Translations under genes and position numbers: made by a program
The notes under the pieces: generated by a model
What the model was told of the DNA's origin: nothing
The model's database searches: none
The model's input: the letters and a program-made list of their open reading frames with translations, nothing else
NCBI RefSeq assembly: GCF_016618195.1
Contig: NZ_CP067099.1
Coordinates: 2,852,001 to 2,916,000 of the forward strand
From: Providencia manganoxydans
Lineage (GTDB): Bacteria; Pseudomonadota; Gammaproteobacteria; Enterobacterales; Enterobacteriaceae
Length of the DNA stretch: 64,000 bases
Direction of reading: 5' to 3'
Part shown: positions 40,388 to 50,244 of the stretch, one piece after another
How the letters are laid out: each line of letters begins with the position of its first letter
How positions within the stretch are numbered: the first letter of the stretch is position 1

Positions 40388-40906
40388 ATGCCAACTCCAT
40401 GTTATATCTCTATTGAAGGCAAAACCCAAGGCAACATCACTGCTGGTGCATTTACCCCTGAATCTGTGGGTAACATCTATGTACAAGGTCATGAAGACCA
40501 AATGTTAGTTCAAGAGTTTTCTCACGTTGTGACAGTACCTACTGATCCACAATCAGGTCAGCCTTCAGGTCAACGTGCACATAAGCCATTCCGCTTTACA
40601 GTTGCTCTCAATAAAGCTGTTCCACTGTTATACAACGCATTGGCTTCTGGTGAAATGCTGCCAAAAGTAGAACTGAAATGGTACCGCACTTCAGTGGAAG
40701 GTAAACAAGAGCACTTCTTTACCACCACACTGACTGATGCCACTATCGTTAACATCGATTGCCAAATGCCACACTGCCAAGATCCAGCTAAAGCGGATTT
40801 CACGCAGCTGATCGAAGTTTCACTGGCTTATCGTAAAATTGATTGGGAACACACCAGTGCAGGCACATCAGGTGCTGACGACTGGCGCGCACCACTCGAA
40901 GCGTAA
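40388..40906 (+). CDS. hcp: Type VI secretion tube protein Hcp
   Basis: 172 residues from the second ATG (40388), which has AAGGA 6 bases upstream and gives the usual N-terminus MPTPCYISIEGKTQG. An ATG two codons earlier is too close to that site. The Hcp1 family sequence continues GNITAGAFTPESVGNIYVQGHEDQ. Hcp hexamers stack into the secreted tube. With vgrG and rhs but no sheath or baseplate genes here, this is an auxiliary T6SS cluster that relies on a main locus elsewhere. A terminator follows. Confidence 0.96.
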   Translation: MPTPCYISIEGKTQGNITAGAFTPESVGNIYVQGHEDQMLVQEFSHVVTVPTDPQSGQPSGQRAHKPFRFTVALNKAVPLLYNALASGEMLPKVELKWYRTSVEGKQEHFFTTTLTDATIVNIDCQMPHCQDPAKADFTQLIEVSLAYRKIDWEHTSAGTSGADDWRAPLEA

Positions 40907-40915
40907 TCTTGCCTT

Positions 40916-40942
40916 AACGAGCCTTTCGAGGCTCGTTTTTGT
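40916..40942 (+). terminator. Intrinsic terminator between hcp and vgrG
   Basis: AACGAGCC and GGCTCGTT pair around TTTCGA, followed by TTTG. It would end part of the hcp transcripts and make hcp more abundant than the downstream genes, as its stoichiometry demands. Confidence 0.8.
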
Positions 40943-40988
40943 TAGATCCCCTTGAATTCTAAATTCCCCGTTCACTCGGAACTACACC

Positions 40989-43010
40989 ATGTTCGCAAAA
41001 GATCCTAAAAACCCTGCATTTGACCCTATGGCTGGTTTTCAAGATGAAGCTTTTAACCAAGCCAAAAATCTAGCGATGTCTAACATGTCATCCTCCCCAC
41101 GCCAAGCGATTGCAGCAGCACAAACCGCTATGTCAATCGCTTCTAGTTTAGAATCTTACAGTGAAATGGCCGATGTGGCCCAATCTGCTCTGCTCAGTGC
41201 ATTAGGGCTAAACCCTGAGCCAAGTGGATTGGTATTCACCTGTGAAATTGGTGGAATACTGCCAGGCACCTTACAGGTAACAGACTTTTCTTTAACTGAA
41301 GGATTATCTTCCCTTTTTAGTTTAAGTATCAACGCGGTTAGCTTACTGCCAACACTCGATTTTCAGGCAAGTTTAGGCCAAGCCTCATCATTAACGGTTA
41401 AACGTGACGGTAAAATTGTCCGCACAGTAAAAGGTATTCTTGCAGGTGCTGTTCAGGGAAATACTGATGGCGTAAAAACGTGGTACCACTTTGATATACG
41501 TCCTGAAATGTGGATCATGACCCTCAATCAAGATAGTCGCATTTTTCAAGACCAAAACGTCCCTACCATTTTAAAAACTTTGTTAGATGAAGCGCATGTT
41601 AAATCTGACTGCATATTTTATCGTGAAGCACTGCATCCGGTTCGAGCCTATACAACTCAGAAACGTGAATCTGCGTATGATTTTTGGTGCCGTTTAGCCT
41701 TTGAAGAAGGAATTAATTTTTGGTTTGAAGAAGACCAAATGTTCTATAGTGATGAACATATGGGTATGACCGCAGGAATTCATTTAACCTATAACCCACA
41801 AGCAGACACAGATATTACCGATAGCACAGTGTCTACGTGGCAATATGGCGAATATTTGTGTGTTGATGAAACCATTCAAAAAGATAATAACTATGTTCGC
41901 CCTTCTTACCCTCTTAGTCATCAAGCCAAATTAGAGCATGGTGGCCAACACAGTGTATTTGAAAGTTATGGTCGCTTTCAATTCGATGACGAAGGTGAGC
42001 CACTGACCAAGATACGTTTTGAACAACTACGCAGTGGGAGCCGGCAAGGTAGTGCCACCACAAACTGTTTTGCCTTACGACCGGGTAAAATTTTCTCTTT
42101 AAAAAACCACCCCCATGAGCCCATGAACGATCGCTGGCAAGTGATTACAGTAACGCATCATGGAGTGCAACCACTCGCCGACAATGGCGGTGGCGAAGGC
42201 ACGCAATTCAGTAATAGCGTTTCCTTTATTCCTGATCGTACCGAATGGCGTCCACCACATCGCTACAAACCGACAGCGGATGGTGACGAATTAGCGACAG
42301 TTGTCGGCCCTCCGGGCGAAGAAATCTATGTGAATGAATATGGCGCAGTAAAAGTGCATTTTCATTGGGATCGTTATGGTAAACCTGATCATGGCGCTTC
42401 TTGCTGGGTACGCGTTGCCATGGGTTGGAGTGGTAATGGTTATGGTTTTTCAGCGGTGCCACGCATAAATTCGATTGTGCAGGTGTCTTATCTCAATGGG
42501 GATATTGATAGGCCAATCATCACTGGATGTACTTACGATGGGCGCAATGCGACCCCCATAAAGTTTCCAGCAAATAAAACCCGCACCACGTTTCGCACCA
42601 AAACCCATAAAGGTGAAGGATTTAACGAACTGCGTTTTGAGGATGAAAACGGCAAGCAAGAAGTGTTTATTCATGCCCAAAAGGATATGAATACCAAGGT
42701 ATTACATGATCGCACCACCCATGTTCTACATGACCATACTGAATTGGTTGATAATAACCAAGCGATGCATGTTAAAGGTAATCGGACTGAAAATATTGAT
42801 CAAAATAATACCGAAACGGTTGGGCAAAAGAAAACGATCAATGTTGGTGATCAGCTATCAATTAATGTGGGAAGTGTCATTGAACTGCGCTGCGGGGCCA
42901 GCGTATTGCGCATGGACAGTGCGGGCCGTGTGACCATCAATGGTGTGAAGTTTAATTTTGAAGCATCAGAGCATGTGCAAATCACAGGTAAAGATGTGGA
43001 TATTAACTAG
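40989..43010 (+). CDS. vgrG: Type VI secretion spike protein VgrG
   Basis: 673 residues. An N-terminal region of about 60 residues is followed by the VgrG/gp27-like domain (SLFSLSINAVS, RPEMWIMTLNQDSRIFQDQNVPTIL). The gp5-like OB domain contains VGPPGEEIYVNEYGAVKVHFHWDR and ASCWVRVAMGWSGNGYG. The beta-helix end has many TE(T/N)V-type repeats (HVLHDHTELVDNNQAMHVKG). It ends soon after the needle (FNFEASEHVQITGKDVDIN), so it carries no extra effector domain. Its cargo is probably the PAAR-like and Rhs proteins encoded downstream. Confidence 0.95.
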   Translation: MFAKDPKNPAFDPMAGFQDEAFNQAKNLAMSNMSSSPRQAIAAAQTAMSIASSLESYSEMADVAQSALLSALGLNPEPSGLVFTCEIGGILPGTLQVTDFSLTEGLSSLFSLSINAVSLLPTLDFQASLGQASSLTVKRDGKIVRTVKGILAGAVQGNTDGVKTWYHFDIRPEMWIMTLNQDSRIFQDQNVPTILKTLLDEAHVKSDCIFYREALHPVRAYTTQKRESAYDFWCRLAFEEGINFWFEEDQMFYSDEHMGMTAGIHLTYNPQADTDITDSTVSTWQYGEYLCVDETIQKDNNYVRPSYPLSHQAKLEHGGQHSVFESYGRFQFDDEGEPLTKIRFEQLRSGSRQGSATTNCFALRPGKIFSLKNHPHEPMNDRWQVITVTHHGVQPLADNGGGEGTQFSNSVSFIPDRTEWRPPHRYKPTADGDELATVVGPPGEEIYVNEYGAVKVHFHWDRYGKPDHGASCWVRVAMGWSGNGYGFSAVPRINSIVQVSYLNGDIDRPIITGCTYDGRNATPIKFPANKTRTTFRTKTHKGEGFNELRFEDENGKQEVFIHAQKDMNTKVLHDRTTHVLHDHTELVDNNQAMHVKGNRTENIDQNNTETVGQKKTINVGDQLSINVGSVIELRCGASVLRMDSAGRVTINGVKFNFEASEHVQITGKDVDIN

Positions 43011-43019
43011 GGGGCAGAA

Positions 43020-44231
43020 ATGGAATTTCGCAATCTAACACCATTTTCAGTATTGAATTATAAAATGCTCAATGTCGATGACATTGAGCACCATGTTATT
43101 GCGATGAAAGTGGGTTATAAATTGATACCAACCGGCAATAATAATGAATATACACCACATGTATTAACTGACTTAAAGCTTGAATTTCAAGATCAGTTTG
43201 TCAATCAGCCCAATAGCTCATCCGTGCGTCTTGAAAGTGACTTAGCTCCATTTAAACCGCGTTGTGATGTCATTATTAACGGTATGGCTTATGCATCTGA
43301 CGATATACCGACTGACTCGATAGTAGCATCCATTCTGATGACCAATCGAGATAATCGCGTATTAATTGAGAAGTCCTTACGTTGTTTTGGGGAACGTCAA
43401 TTTGTCTTCAATGAAGATTCAAACACATGGCAACTCACCCCCCCTAAACCGATCCGACAGTTGCCGATTGATTATCGTTATGCATTTGGTGGTGAATGCA
43501 AAATTTATCAAGATGAGAAACTTGCAGAGCCTATACCTGATGAGGCTTTATTTCCTGAAGCCTTACGTAGTGAGCATCCTGAAAAAGATTTAGCACCTAT
43601 CGCACACAATACCTATGAATATAATCCGTTAGGGCTAGGTTTCATCACACCTTGGTATCAACAATCCAAAAACATTACCTCGCTACCGGCACCACAAATT
43701 GAATCTTTAACCCATCCGATTACGGCTGAATGTATGACATCACAGCTCAACAATAAACGGCCCTCTGAACCTGCCGTAGGCTTCGGCGCGGTTGGTCGTG
43801 CATGGTTACCTCGACGTTTATTAGCTGGGACGTATGATGATATGTGGCTAGATCAGCGCCATCCTTATCTTCCTCATGATTTTGATTTTAGTTATTGGAA
43901 TTGCGCTCCTACAGACCAACAAATTGATTATCCAGCAACGGATTTTTCGCTCACCCTCAAAAACTTAACACCAACGGGTGAACTTAAAACAACATTACCG
44001 GGACATCGCCCTTTTGTTTTATTACGTATGCAAAATGGTCTTTTTATCCCCCTACACCTTAATTTAGATACTCTGTTGATTGATACCGAAAAACTACAGT
44101 TATCGTTAACCTACCGCTTAATGTTTGAGGCTGATTTACCGATACGGGTGTGTGAAGCACGCTTTGAAATGGATCCTAATGCACCGCTCGTCCGTTTTGC
44201 CGAACCTCAGGAGGAATTGAACCATGGCTGA
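43020..44231 (+). CDS. DUF2169 T6SS effector adaptor/chaperone
   Basis: 403 residues with features of the DUF2169 family: FAPFKPRCDVIINGMAY-like LAPFKPRCDVIINGMAYA, a YRYAFGGECKIY segment, YEYNPLGLGFI, the VGFGAVGRAWLPR stretch and YWNCAPTDQQI. Such proteins sit between vgrG and PAAR/Rhs genes and help load the effector on the spike. It begins 9 bases after vgrG and overlaps the next gene by 8 bases, with AGGAGG placed for that start. Confidence 0.88.
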   Translation: MEFRNLTPFSVLNYKMLNVDDIEHHVIAMKVGYKLIPTGNNNEYTPHVLTDLKLEFQDQFVNQPNSSSVRLESDLAPFKPRCDVIINGMAYASDDIPTDSIVASILMTNRDNRVLIEKSLRCFGERQFVFNEDSNTWQLTPPKPIRQLPIDYRYAFGGECKIYQDEKLAEPIPDEALFPEALRSEHPEKDLAPIAHNTYEYNPLGLGFITPWYQQSKNITSLPAPQIESLTHPITAECMTSQLNNKRPSEPAVGFGAVGRAWLPRRLLAGTYDDMWLDQRHPYLPHDFDFSYWNCAPTDQQIDYPATDFSLTLKNLTPTGELKTTLPGHRPFVLLRMQNGLFIPLHLNLDTLLIDTEKLQLSLTYRLMFEADLPIRVCEARFEMDPNAPLVRFAEPQEELNHG

Positions 44232-44580
44232 TAATTATTTAGCTCGCCAGCAAGGCGAATGGTTGGTCATAAGCTTAACGCCTGATGTTTGTAAAACGCC
44301 AATGGGATCATCAACCCCCCCTATCCCTTATCCGGTTATCGCGAAATTAGAAACTGCGGCCGCCGTGGTGCCATCGGTTAAAGCCAATGGTCATCCAGTA
44401 GTAGTGTTCGATCAAAGTTACATTCCCACCACATTAGGTGATGAACCGGGTGTCGCCAATGGCGTGAAAAGTGGCACGGTGGGTGGAAAATGCTATCCCT
44501 TGGAGCATTCAAAAAGTGTGCGGATCGGAAAAAAACCGATACTGCGTCATGACGATAAATTTTGGATGAATGGGAAATAG
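44224..44580 (+). CDS. DUF4150 PAAR-like tip protein
   Basis: 118 residues with the DUF4150 pattern VCKTPMGSSTPPIPYPVIAKLE near residues 19-39 and a Gly-rich middle (GDEPGVANGVKSGTVGGKCYPLEHSKSV). It should sharpen the VgrG spike and connect it to the Rhs effector, which has no PAAR domain of its own. The start lies inside the DUF2169 gene, and rhs follows after 9 bases. Confidence 0.88.
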   Translation: MADNYLARQQGEWLVISLTPDVCKTPMGSSTPPIPYPVIAKLETAAAVVPSVKANGHPVVVFDQSYIPTTLGDEPGVANGVKSGTVGGKCYPLEHSKSVRIGKKPILRHDDKFWMNGK

Positions 44581-44589
44581 GGAAACGCC

Positions 44590-47500
44590 ATGTCAAGTAA
44601 CCAAGCTAAACACGATTCTATGGCTGTCATTAGCCCAAGCCCCGCAGCTACACCACTTCCTCCCTTCGAACAAGTCAAAGATAAGGTGGTGAACTGGGAG
44701 CTCTACAGTGACGCAGTATATGACCCCACTGGGGAACCCGTATTTTACATGCAATTTTTCGATAATAGCGATGAAACTATTGCGACAGGAGTTTATTTAC
44801 CCGAAGAATATGAGGCTTTTCGTCAACAAAACCCGCAACTGAATTTACCTGAACTTAATGAGGATGAAAAAGGCGATCCTGATAGTGGACTTATAAGCAG
44901 CCGAGAACAAGAAACCGCAAAAAGTTCCCCTATTTCGGCAAACGGCAATACGCAAGGTGCAATCACACACCAAGCGAAGCCGTCTTCTGCGTCCATTGAA
45001 AATGCAAATACCGTAGTTAAAACTGAAAATCCCGCAGAAAAAAAGATAGTTGAACGCCACTCACTTTCTTTATTCTCCAAAAAAGAAGCGGCAGCAATAT
45101 CCGAATGGGTAGACGAGCAAGCACAAGAGGTTCTTAACGATGTAAACCAAATGCGTGGCCAAGTTAATGCGGCCATCGACTCTCCAATTGAAGGTGCGAG
45201 TGGTGCAATAAAAGGTTTTTGGAATATTGTTCCTGATGTCATTGATTTAGGATATTTACTAGCACAAGGGATTGAGATAGGTGGAAGTAAAGCTCTTGCA
45301 CCTGTTTTAGGGCTATTTAGTGACGAACTTAAAAATGACCTAAATGAGCATGCCGAGCTCGTTAAAGGACAATTAGGTTATTCAATTGCTGATCCAATAA
45401 GATTTAACCTGAGTGAAGCTGAGCAAGGTGGTAGCTTGATTGCATCAATGACACCAGTCGGAATGATAAAAGGTGCTAGTCGAAAAATAGTTAAAGAAGT
45501 CACTGAGAATTCAGCTAAACAAGCAGCTAAAAAAAATGCCGTCAGTAATACTATCAAAAATGAGCCTCAATCTCCCAGTAACATGGTCAAACCTGCCGAT
45601 AAACCCAATTCTGAAGCGGTAACTATACAAAATACTCAGCCGTCTCCTGGTGGTACGGTAAAATCTGTCGATAAGCCCAATCCTGACACAGTAAAAACAC
45701 CAGATACTCCTCCTGCAAAAATTAAAGATGAATCACCCGATACTAAAAAAACCGACAAGGGTGAAAATAATCCAAACTCAACTAAAAACACCTGTGGTGA
45801 TCCCGTTGATATTGTCAAAGGCGATTTAATCCAAGCTTGGCCTGTCATTAATATCCCCGGCCTACTGCCTATTGAGCTGACTCGAACCTATTATTCAACT
45901 CAATCTCCTCGTGGCATCTTTGGGCTAAAATGGGCCGATAACTGGTCAATGTCTCTGCAAATCCATGATGAAACCATCGACTTTCAAGATCCAGAAGGAA
46001 GCATATACACCTTTACCGCCTCAAGTGATGAAGTGCGTTCACGTAACTTACGCGCTCCCCACTATTTGCTATTAGGTCATAAGCAATCAACATTACAAAT
46101 ACAAGATAATCGCCAACAACGTATCTACCATTTTGAACTATCCCCCACATCCCATCGGCGCTTAACCAAAATCACTAACTTACAAGGGGTTGCATTACGG
46201 TTTCATTATAATGATGAACAGCAGCTCGATTACCTGCTACGTGATGACGGTTTTTTGATTCGATTGCATTATCAACATCATCAATTAACCCATATCGATT
46301 ATGAGCATGCTCAGCAGAGCCAACGGCTGGTCAGTTGCCAATACGATCATCATGGCTACTTGAGTGAATGTGACGCATTTCAACAAAACCATCTCTGGCA
46401 CACCTATACCGCACAAGGGTGGATGACTTCATGGCGCGATACCGATCAAACCGCCCTCAGCATTGATTATGATAACCAAGGCCGCGTCATACAAACTCAC
46501 TCTGACAGTGGCTATTGGTGCGACCGTTTCTTCTATGATGATACGTTGCTCATTAACACCTATGTCGACGGAGAAGGCGGGCATTTTCGCTATTATTATA
46601 ATGAAGACCAACTCATTGTACGTACTCTTGACCCTTTAGGCCGAGAAACCCGTACCCAGTGGCGTGATTTTCAAAAAATCAGTGAAACCAATGATATGGG
46701 TGAAACCACACATTACACCTATCACCCTGATGGTTTGATTGCGCAAATTTACCTGCCCGATAACCGGAAAGTCGGTTATGAGTACAATGAGAATGGGCAA
46801 CTCACACGCTATATCGCGCCCACCGGTGATGTTTGGCAACTGGATTATGATGTTCGAGGCAATCTAACCACGGTCACTACGCCGCAAAGTTTGGTGCAGA
46901 CCTACGAATACAGTAAGCACGGTGAACTGCTAAAATCCATTGCTCCGAACGGCGCACAATGGCAATACCAATACAATGCCGCACATCAACTGATTAAAAG
47001 CACCAATCCCTATCAACAGAGTACGGAATATCAGTTTGATGAACTCGGGCGCTTACAAGCCTATACCGATGCTCTTAAACACACCACGCAATACCGTTAT
47101 GACCCAAATCATGCAGGGGTCAATGGCAGCGTTAGCAACATCTTGCTTCCTGATGGTGTACAACAACAGATCGAATACGACAGCGAACGCCGTGTGGTGG
47201 CGGTCACTGACGGTGAAGCACGCACTACCCGTTATCGTTACGGCCCCTTTGACCTGTTAACGTCCATGATACGCCCCGATGGCACCGCAATCCATTTTGA
47301 ATATGACGCATTAACACGCCTCAAAAAAGTCATCAATGCATTGGGCGAGACCTACACCTATGAGCGCGATGCCGCAGGGCAAATCATTCGTGAAACCGAT
47401 TTTGCCGGACGCGTACTCGAATATCGTTATGACCGTTTAGGCCGTCGCATTGCCACACGTTACCCTGATAAACATGAACTGCGTTGGCACTATGCCCCTT

Positions 47501-49332
47501 CCGGTGTGGTGATTGAACAAAGTGAGTGGCTTGATGATGGTCTCAATCATCAATGTTTATCCACGACCACCTATGAATACGATACCCATTTACGACTGAT
47601 TAAAGCCACTAACCCCGATTCCGTCGTCGAGTTCGAGTACGATGCCCACGGTCAATTAACTTGCGAGCGTATTAATGGCCGTGAAGTACACCATCAATGG
47701 GATGAAGCCACACAGGCCCTCACCCAAACACGCTTTGGTGAACGAGAACTCCATTACGCCTTTGGGCAACTGGGGGAACTGACCCAACTTCAGGTCAATC
47801 AACATCGACCGTTAGAGTTCAGTTATAACGCCGTCGGTCAAGAATACCTGCGTCGCAGTGACGTCGGCTTTGTCAACTCCAGCCACTACAATGCCGCTGG
47901 CTTGCTGGCACACCAACGCGCGGGTCGTGGCTCGGATAACTTTTTGTGGTCGTTGTACGATAACCCACATCAACCGCCGATGTGTTCTGATGTACATCGT
48001 GATTTTCACTACAACCGTGCCCACAATGTGGTGGCCATCGAAGATGCACGTTGGCAACGTACCCAATATCACTACAACGCCAACGACCAAATCACTGAAA
48101 CCCAATACAGCTCTGAACGACGTAGCCAGTATGAGCGTTTTCAGTATGATGCAAACTTAAACCTCACTGAGCACACCACCCTGCCGGAAGATGCGCATAC
48201 GGCGATTATTCAACTGGCGCAAGAGCAGCAAGCGGGCCGAGTTATTCGTCGTAACTTCCCCAAAGGCCATAAAAATTATTTCTACGATGCCAACGGCCGA
48301 CTCGAACGCAAAATGGTGTATCAACATGGTTATCGTCCACAAGAATGGCGCTACCAATGGAATACCCAAAACCAACTTATTCGCTGCTTTACCCCCAGTG
48401 GCGATGTCTGGCGTTATACCTACGATGCTTTTGGTCGACGGCTGTCGAAAACCAAAGTCGTTGATATTCTAAAAATCAATGAAAGCCCCGCCTTTCCGCT
48501 GTCAAAGCAACGTATCACCGCATGGCACTATCTGTGGTCTGGCGACCAAATGGTTGAAGAGACCCCCGTCTACGCCGATGGCACTATCGCTTACGATGCC
48601 GGTATACAGTGGGTATACCAACCGGGGGCGATAACCCCTGCTGCACGTTATCAGCGCGGAAAATTACATTATGTGGTTACTGACCACCAAGGCACTCCGC
48701 GGGAGATGTTTACTGAAAACGGTGTCGCCAGCTGGGCAGGACGGCTCAACACATGGGGGCAACTGGCCTTTTGGGAGTCCCGTGAAGGCCGTGCTGAAAA
48801 CGACCCCAACTATATTGATTGCCATTTTCGCTTTGCCGGACAATTCGAAGATAACGAAACGGGCTTGTATTACAACCGCTTTCGCTATTATGATAAGGAC
48901 AGCGGACAGTATATTTCACCCGATCCCATCGGATTGCTGGGAGGTTTTAATCCGTATGGGTATGTGCATAATCCGGTGGGGTATATTGACCCGCTGGGGT
49001 TGATGTGTTGCCCTCTAATAACAAAAGGTGCAGATGTTACCTCTGACATTATTCAAGGTGCACTGAAAGGAGATACGATGCAAACCGTCCAAGGCTCTGT
49101 ATCCTTACCAGCTATTCAACGTTATGTTGACCGACTATTAAAAGGTGATGTAGCTCCACCAATAAAAGTTGATGGTAATGTTATCGTTGAAGGTAACCAT
49201 CGCTATGTGGCTGGCAAAATTGTAGGAAAAATCCCTGAAACAGTGCCTGGAACATTATCTCCTAGCCAAGCGGCACGTATCAAGCCAATGTCTGAAACAA
49301 AGGTAGATGCTTTTGACTGGGGGAACTATTAA
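44590..49332 (+). CDS. Rhs-family T6SS effector with ParB-like C-terminal toxin
   Basis: 1580 residues. The N-terminal 400 or so are polar, with a weakly hydrophobic stretch near 200-300. The DUF6531-type start of the shell is DPVDIVKGDLIQAWPVINIPG at about 400. Dozens of YD repeats follow to about 1380, and the Rhs core ends DPIGLLGGFNPYGY and DPLGL at 1467-1471. The 109-residue tip after that is the toxin. It contains PPIKVDGNVIVEGNHRYVAGK (1523-1543), resembling the phosphate-binding EGHHR motif of ParB/sulfiredoxin-like nucleases. The target (DNA or nucleotides) is inferred. The immunity gene begins immediately after the stop. Confidence 0.93.
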   Translation: MSSNQAKHDSMAVISPSPAATPLPPFEQVKDKVVNWELYSDAVYDPTGEPVFYMQFFDNSDETIATGVYLPEEYEAFRQQNPQLNLPELNEDEKGDPDSGLISSREQETAKSSPISANGNTQGAITHQAKPSSASIENANTVVKTENPAEKKIVERHSLSLFSKKEAAAISEWVDEQAQEVLNDVNQMRGQVNAAIDSPIEGASGAIKGFWNIVPDVIDLGYLLAQGIEIGGSKALAPVLGLFSDELKNDLNEHAELVKGQLGYSIADPIRFNLSEAEQGGSLIASMTPVGMIKGASRKIVKEVTENSAKQAAKKNAVSNTIKNEPQSPSNMVKPADKPNSEAVTIQNTQPSPGGTVKSVDKPNPDTVKTPDTPPAKIKDESPDTKKTDKGENNPNSTKNTCGDPVDIVKGDLIQAWPVINIPGLLPIELTRTYYSTQSPRGIFGLKWADNWSMSLQIHDETIDFQDPEGSIYTFTASSDEVRSRNLRAPHYLLLGHKQSTLQIQDNRQQRIYHFELSPTSHRRLTKITNLQGVALRFHYNDEQQLDYLLRDDGFLIRLHYQHHQLTHIDYEHAQQSQRLVSCQYDHHGYLSECDAFQQNHLWHTYTAQGWMTSWRDTDQTALSIDYDNQGRVIQTHSDSGYWCDRFFYDDTLLINTYVDGEGGHFRYYYNEDQLIVRTLDPLGRETRTQWRDFQKISETNDMGETTHYTYHPDGLIAQIYLPDNRKVGYEYNENGQLTRYIAPTGDVWQLDYDVRGNLTTVTTPQSLVQTYEYSKHGELLKSIAPNGAQWQYQYNAAHQLIKSTNPYQQSTEYQFDELGRLQAYTDALKHTTQYRYDPNHAGVNGSVSNILLPDGVQQQIEYDSERRVVAVTDGEARTTRYRYGPFDLLTSMIRPDGTAIHFEYDALTRLKKVINALGETYTYERDAAGQIIRETDFAGRVLEYRYDRLGRRIATRYPDKHELRWHYAPSGVVIEQSEWLDDGLNHQCLSTTTYEYDTHLRLIKATNPDSVVEFEYDAHGQLTCERINGREVHHQWDEATQALTQTRFGERELHYAFGQLGELTQLQVNQHRPLEFSYNAVGQEYLRRSDVGFVNSSHYNAAGLLAHQRAGRGSDNFLWSLYDNPHQPPMCSDVHRDFHYNRAHNVVAIEDARWQRTQYHYNANDQITETQYSSERRSQYERFQYDANLNLTEHTTLPEDAHTAIIQLAQEQQAGRVIRRNFPKGHKNYFYDANGRLERKMVYQHGYRPQEWRYQWNTQNQLIRCFTPSGDVWRYTYDAFGRRLSKTKVVDILKINESPAFPLSKQRITAWHYLWSGDQMVEETPVYADGTIAYDAGIQWVYQPGAITPAARYQRGKLHYVVTDHQGTPREMFTENGVASWAGRLNTWGQLAFWESREGRAENDPNYIDCHFRFAGQFEDNETGLYYNRFRYYDKDSGQYISPDPIGLLGGFNPYGYVHNPVGYIDPLGLMCCPLITKGADVTSDIIQGALKGDTMQTVQGSVSLPAIQRYVDRLLKGDVAPPIKVDGNVIVEGNHRYVAGKIVGKIPETVPGTLSPSQAARIKPMSETKVDAFDWGNY

Positions 49333-49818
49333 ATGATAAATCTCCATTTTGAATCTACCGATGAAATTAAAGAAATAGATAGTGATACCTTAGATGGCTA
49401 TGATTTCTCTGGGGAATTATTGCATACGGCAATTTTTGAAGGATTATCCTTACAACATGCATCTTTCGAGCAAGCTAATTTACGTAGTGCTAATTTTGCA
49501 TATTGTATATTAAATAATACCAATTTTACTAGCTCATTATTGATGAATACTAACTTCTTAGGTGCATCATTAATTAATTGTAAATTAGTAAACTCTAAAC
49601 TCAGCGGTGCATTTTTTCAGGACGCTAATTTAGAGGGCGCTAATTTAAAAAACGCGGATTTATTTGCTGTGAATATGAATAATGCAAATTTAAAAGGGGC
49701 TAATATGAATGCTAGTAGAATTATGGATGCAACTTTTACCAACGCAATCTTCGATAAAAATACAATATGGCCTGAGGGATTCTCACCTTTAAAAGCCGGA
49801 GCTAAATATGTTGATTAA
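49333..49818 (+). CDS. Pentapeptide-repeat protein, probable immunity to the ParB-like Rhs toxin
   Basis: 161 residues. From about residue 40 to 140 the sequence follows the A(D/N)LXX pentapeptide pattern (QANLRSANFAYCIL, DANLEGANLKNADL, NNANLKGANMNAS), predicting a right-handed beta-helix. The gene starts directly after the rhs stop codon, the position of the cognate immunity gene. Some pentapeptide proteins mimic DNA, which would suit a DNA-acting toxin, but this is inference. Confidence 0.8.
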   Translation: MINLHFESTDEIKEIDSDTLDGYDFSGELLHTAIFEGLSLQHASFEQANLRSANFAYCILNNTNFTSSLLMNTNFLGASLINCKLVNSKLSGAFFQDANLEGANLKNADLFAVNMNNANLKGANMNASRIMDATFTNAIFDKNTIWPEGFSPLKAGAKYVD

Positions 49819-49825
49819 ATAATAT

Positions 49826-49853
49826 CTAACTAGAAAAATTATCCTCTAGTTAG
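49826..49853 (+). terminator. Module hairpin after the first immunity gene
   Basis: CTAACTAGA and TCTAGTTAG form a perfect 9-bp stem directly after the immunity gene. It lacks a long U-run. The conserved border sequence (AAGAGCCG.TCAGTTTAC) starts about 10 bases later. Confidence 0.5.
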
Positions 49854-49883
49854 ACTATTATTAAGAGCCGTTCAGTTTACTCT

Positions 49884-50180
49884 TTAGCCACTAACATACT
49901 CCGCCATCAGCTCGCGCATGGTGTGTTTGATGGCTCTGAGTTGCACTTGTTATTGGTTTTGCTGTTTTATCGCTCGGGTGTCTTCGCTATCAGGTATCAA
50001 CACCAAACACCCGTTTAAGATTTTGACGGTAAAGGTGAAACCTGTCTCAAAACCGGCCTCTTTTAACCAGTGCCCTTTTAGGTGTATTGCGGGCGGTGGG
50101 GCGGCTTTGCTGCCGTTCGGGGCATAACCCACCGTGTAATAACGCTCTGTTTTCGGGGCTTTATTTGTTCTGCTGCTTAA
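49884..50180 (-). pseudogene. Broken SymE-like gene, copy 1
   Basis: Minus-strand SymE family sequence (ERYYTVGYAPNGSKAAPPPAIHLKGHWL, then FTFTVKILNGCLVLIPDSEDT). The start codon region is missing because the upstream part is replaced by a linker and Rhs core. A CAA codon after KQQNQ is changed to TAA, and the remaining tail to 49884 is still readable in frame. It converges on the immunity gene. SymE proteins of the AbrB-like fold are RNA-cleaving toxins of the SOS-linked symE/symR system, but this copy looks inactive. Confidence 0.7.
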
Positions 50181-50244
50181 TCACTGCCTGCTGCTCAGAC
50201 TCTATCAAACTGATGGTCTGAAACTGGAGTGCCAACTCTTCGGG
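50181..50244. repeat. A-type linker between SymE remnant and Rhs core
   Basis: About 64 bases separate SymE copy 1 from the Rhs homology. The same linker stands at 54674-54737 and, slightly diverged, at 62839-62905. On the minus strand it is an open frame ending ESEQQAVIKQQNK and a stop, probably the tail of a lost gene that lay upstream of symE. It defines the A-type module border. Confidence 0.5.

Noticed and set aside
40989..43010. Evolved VgrG with a C-terminal effector domain
   Set aside because: The protein ends directly after the needle region (KDVDIN), leaving no room for an effector domain.
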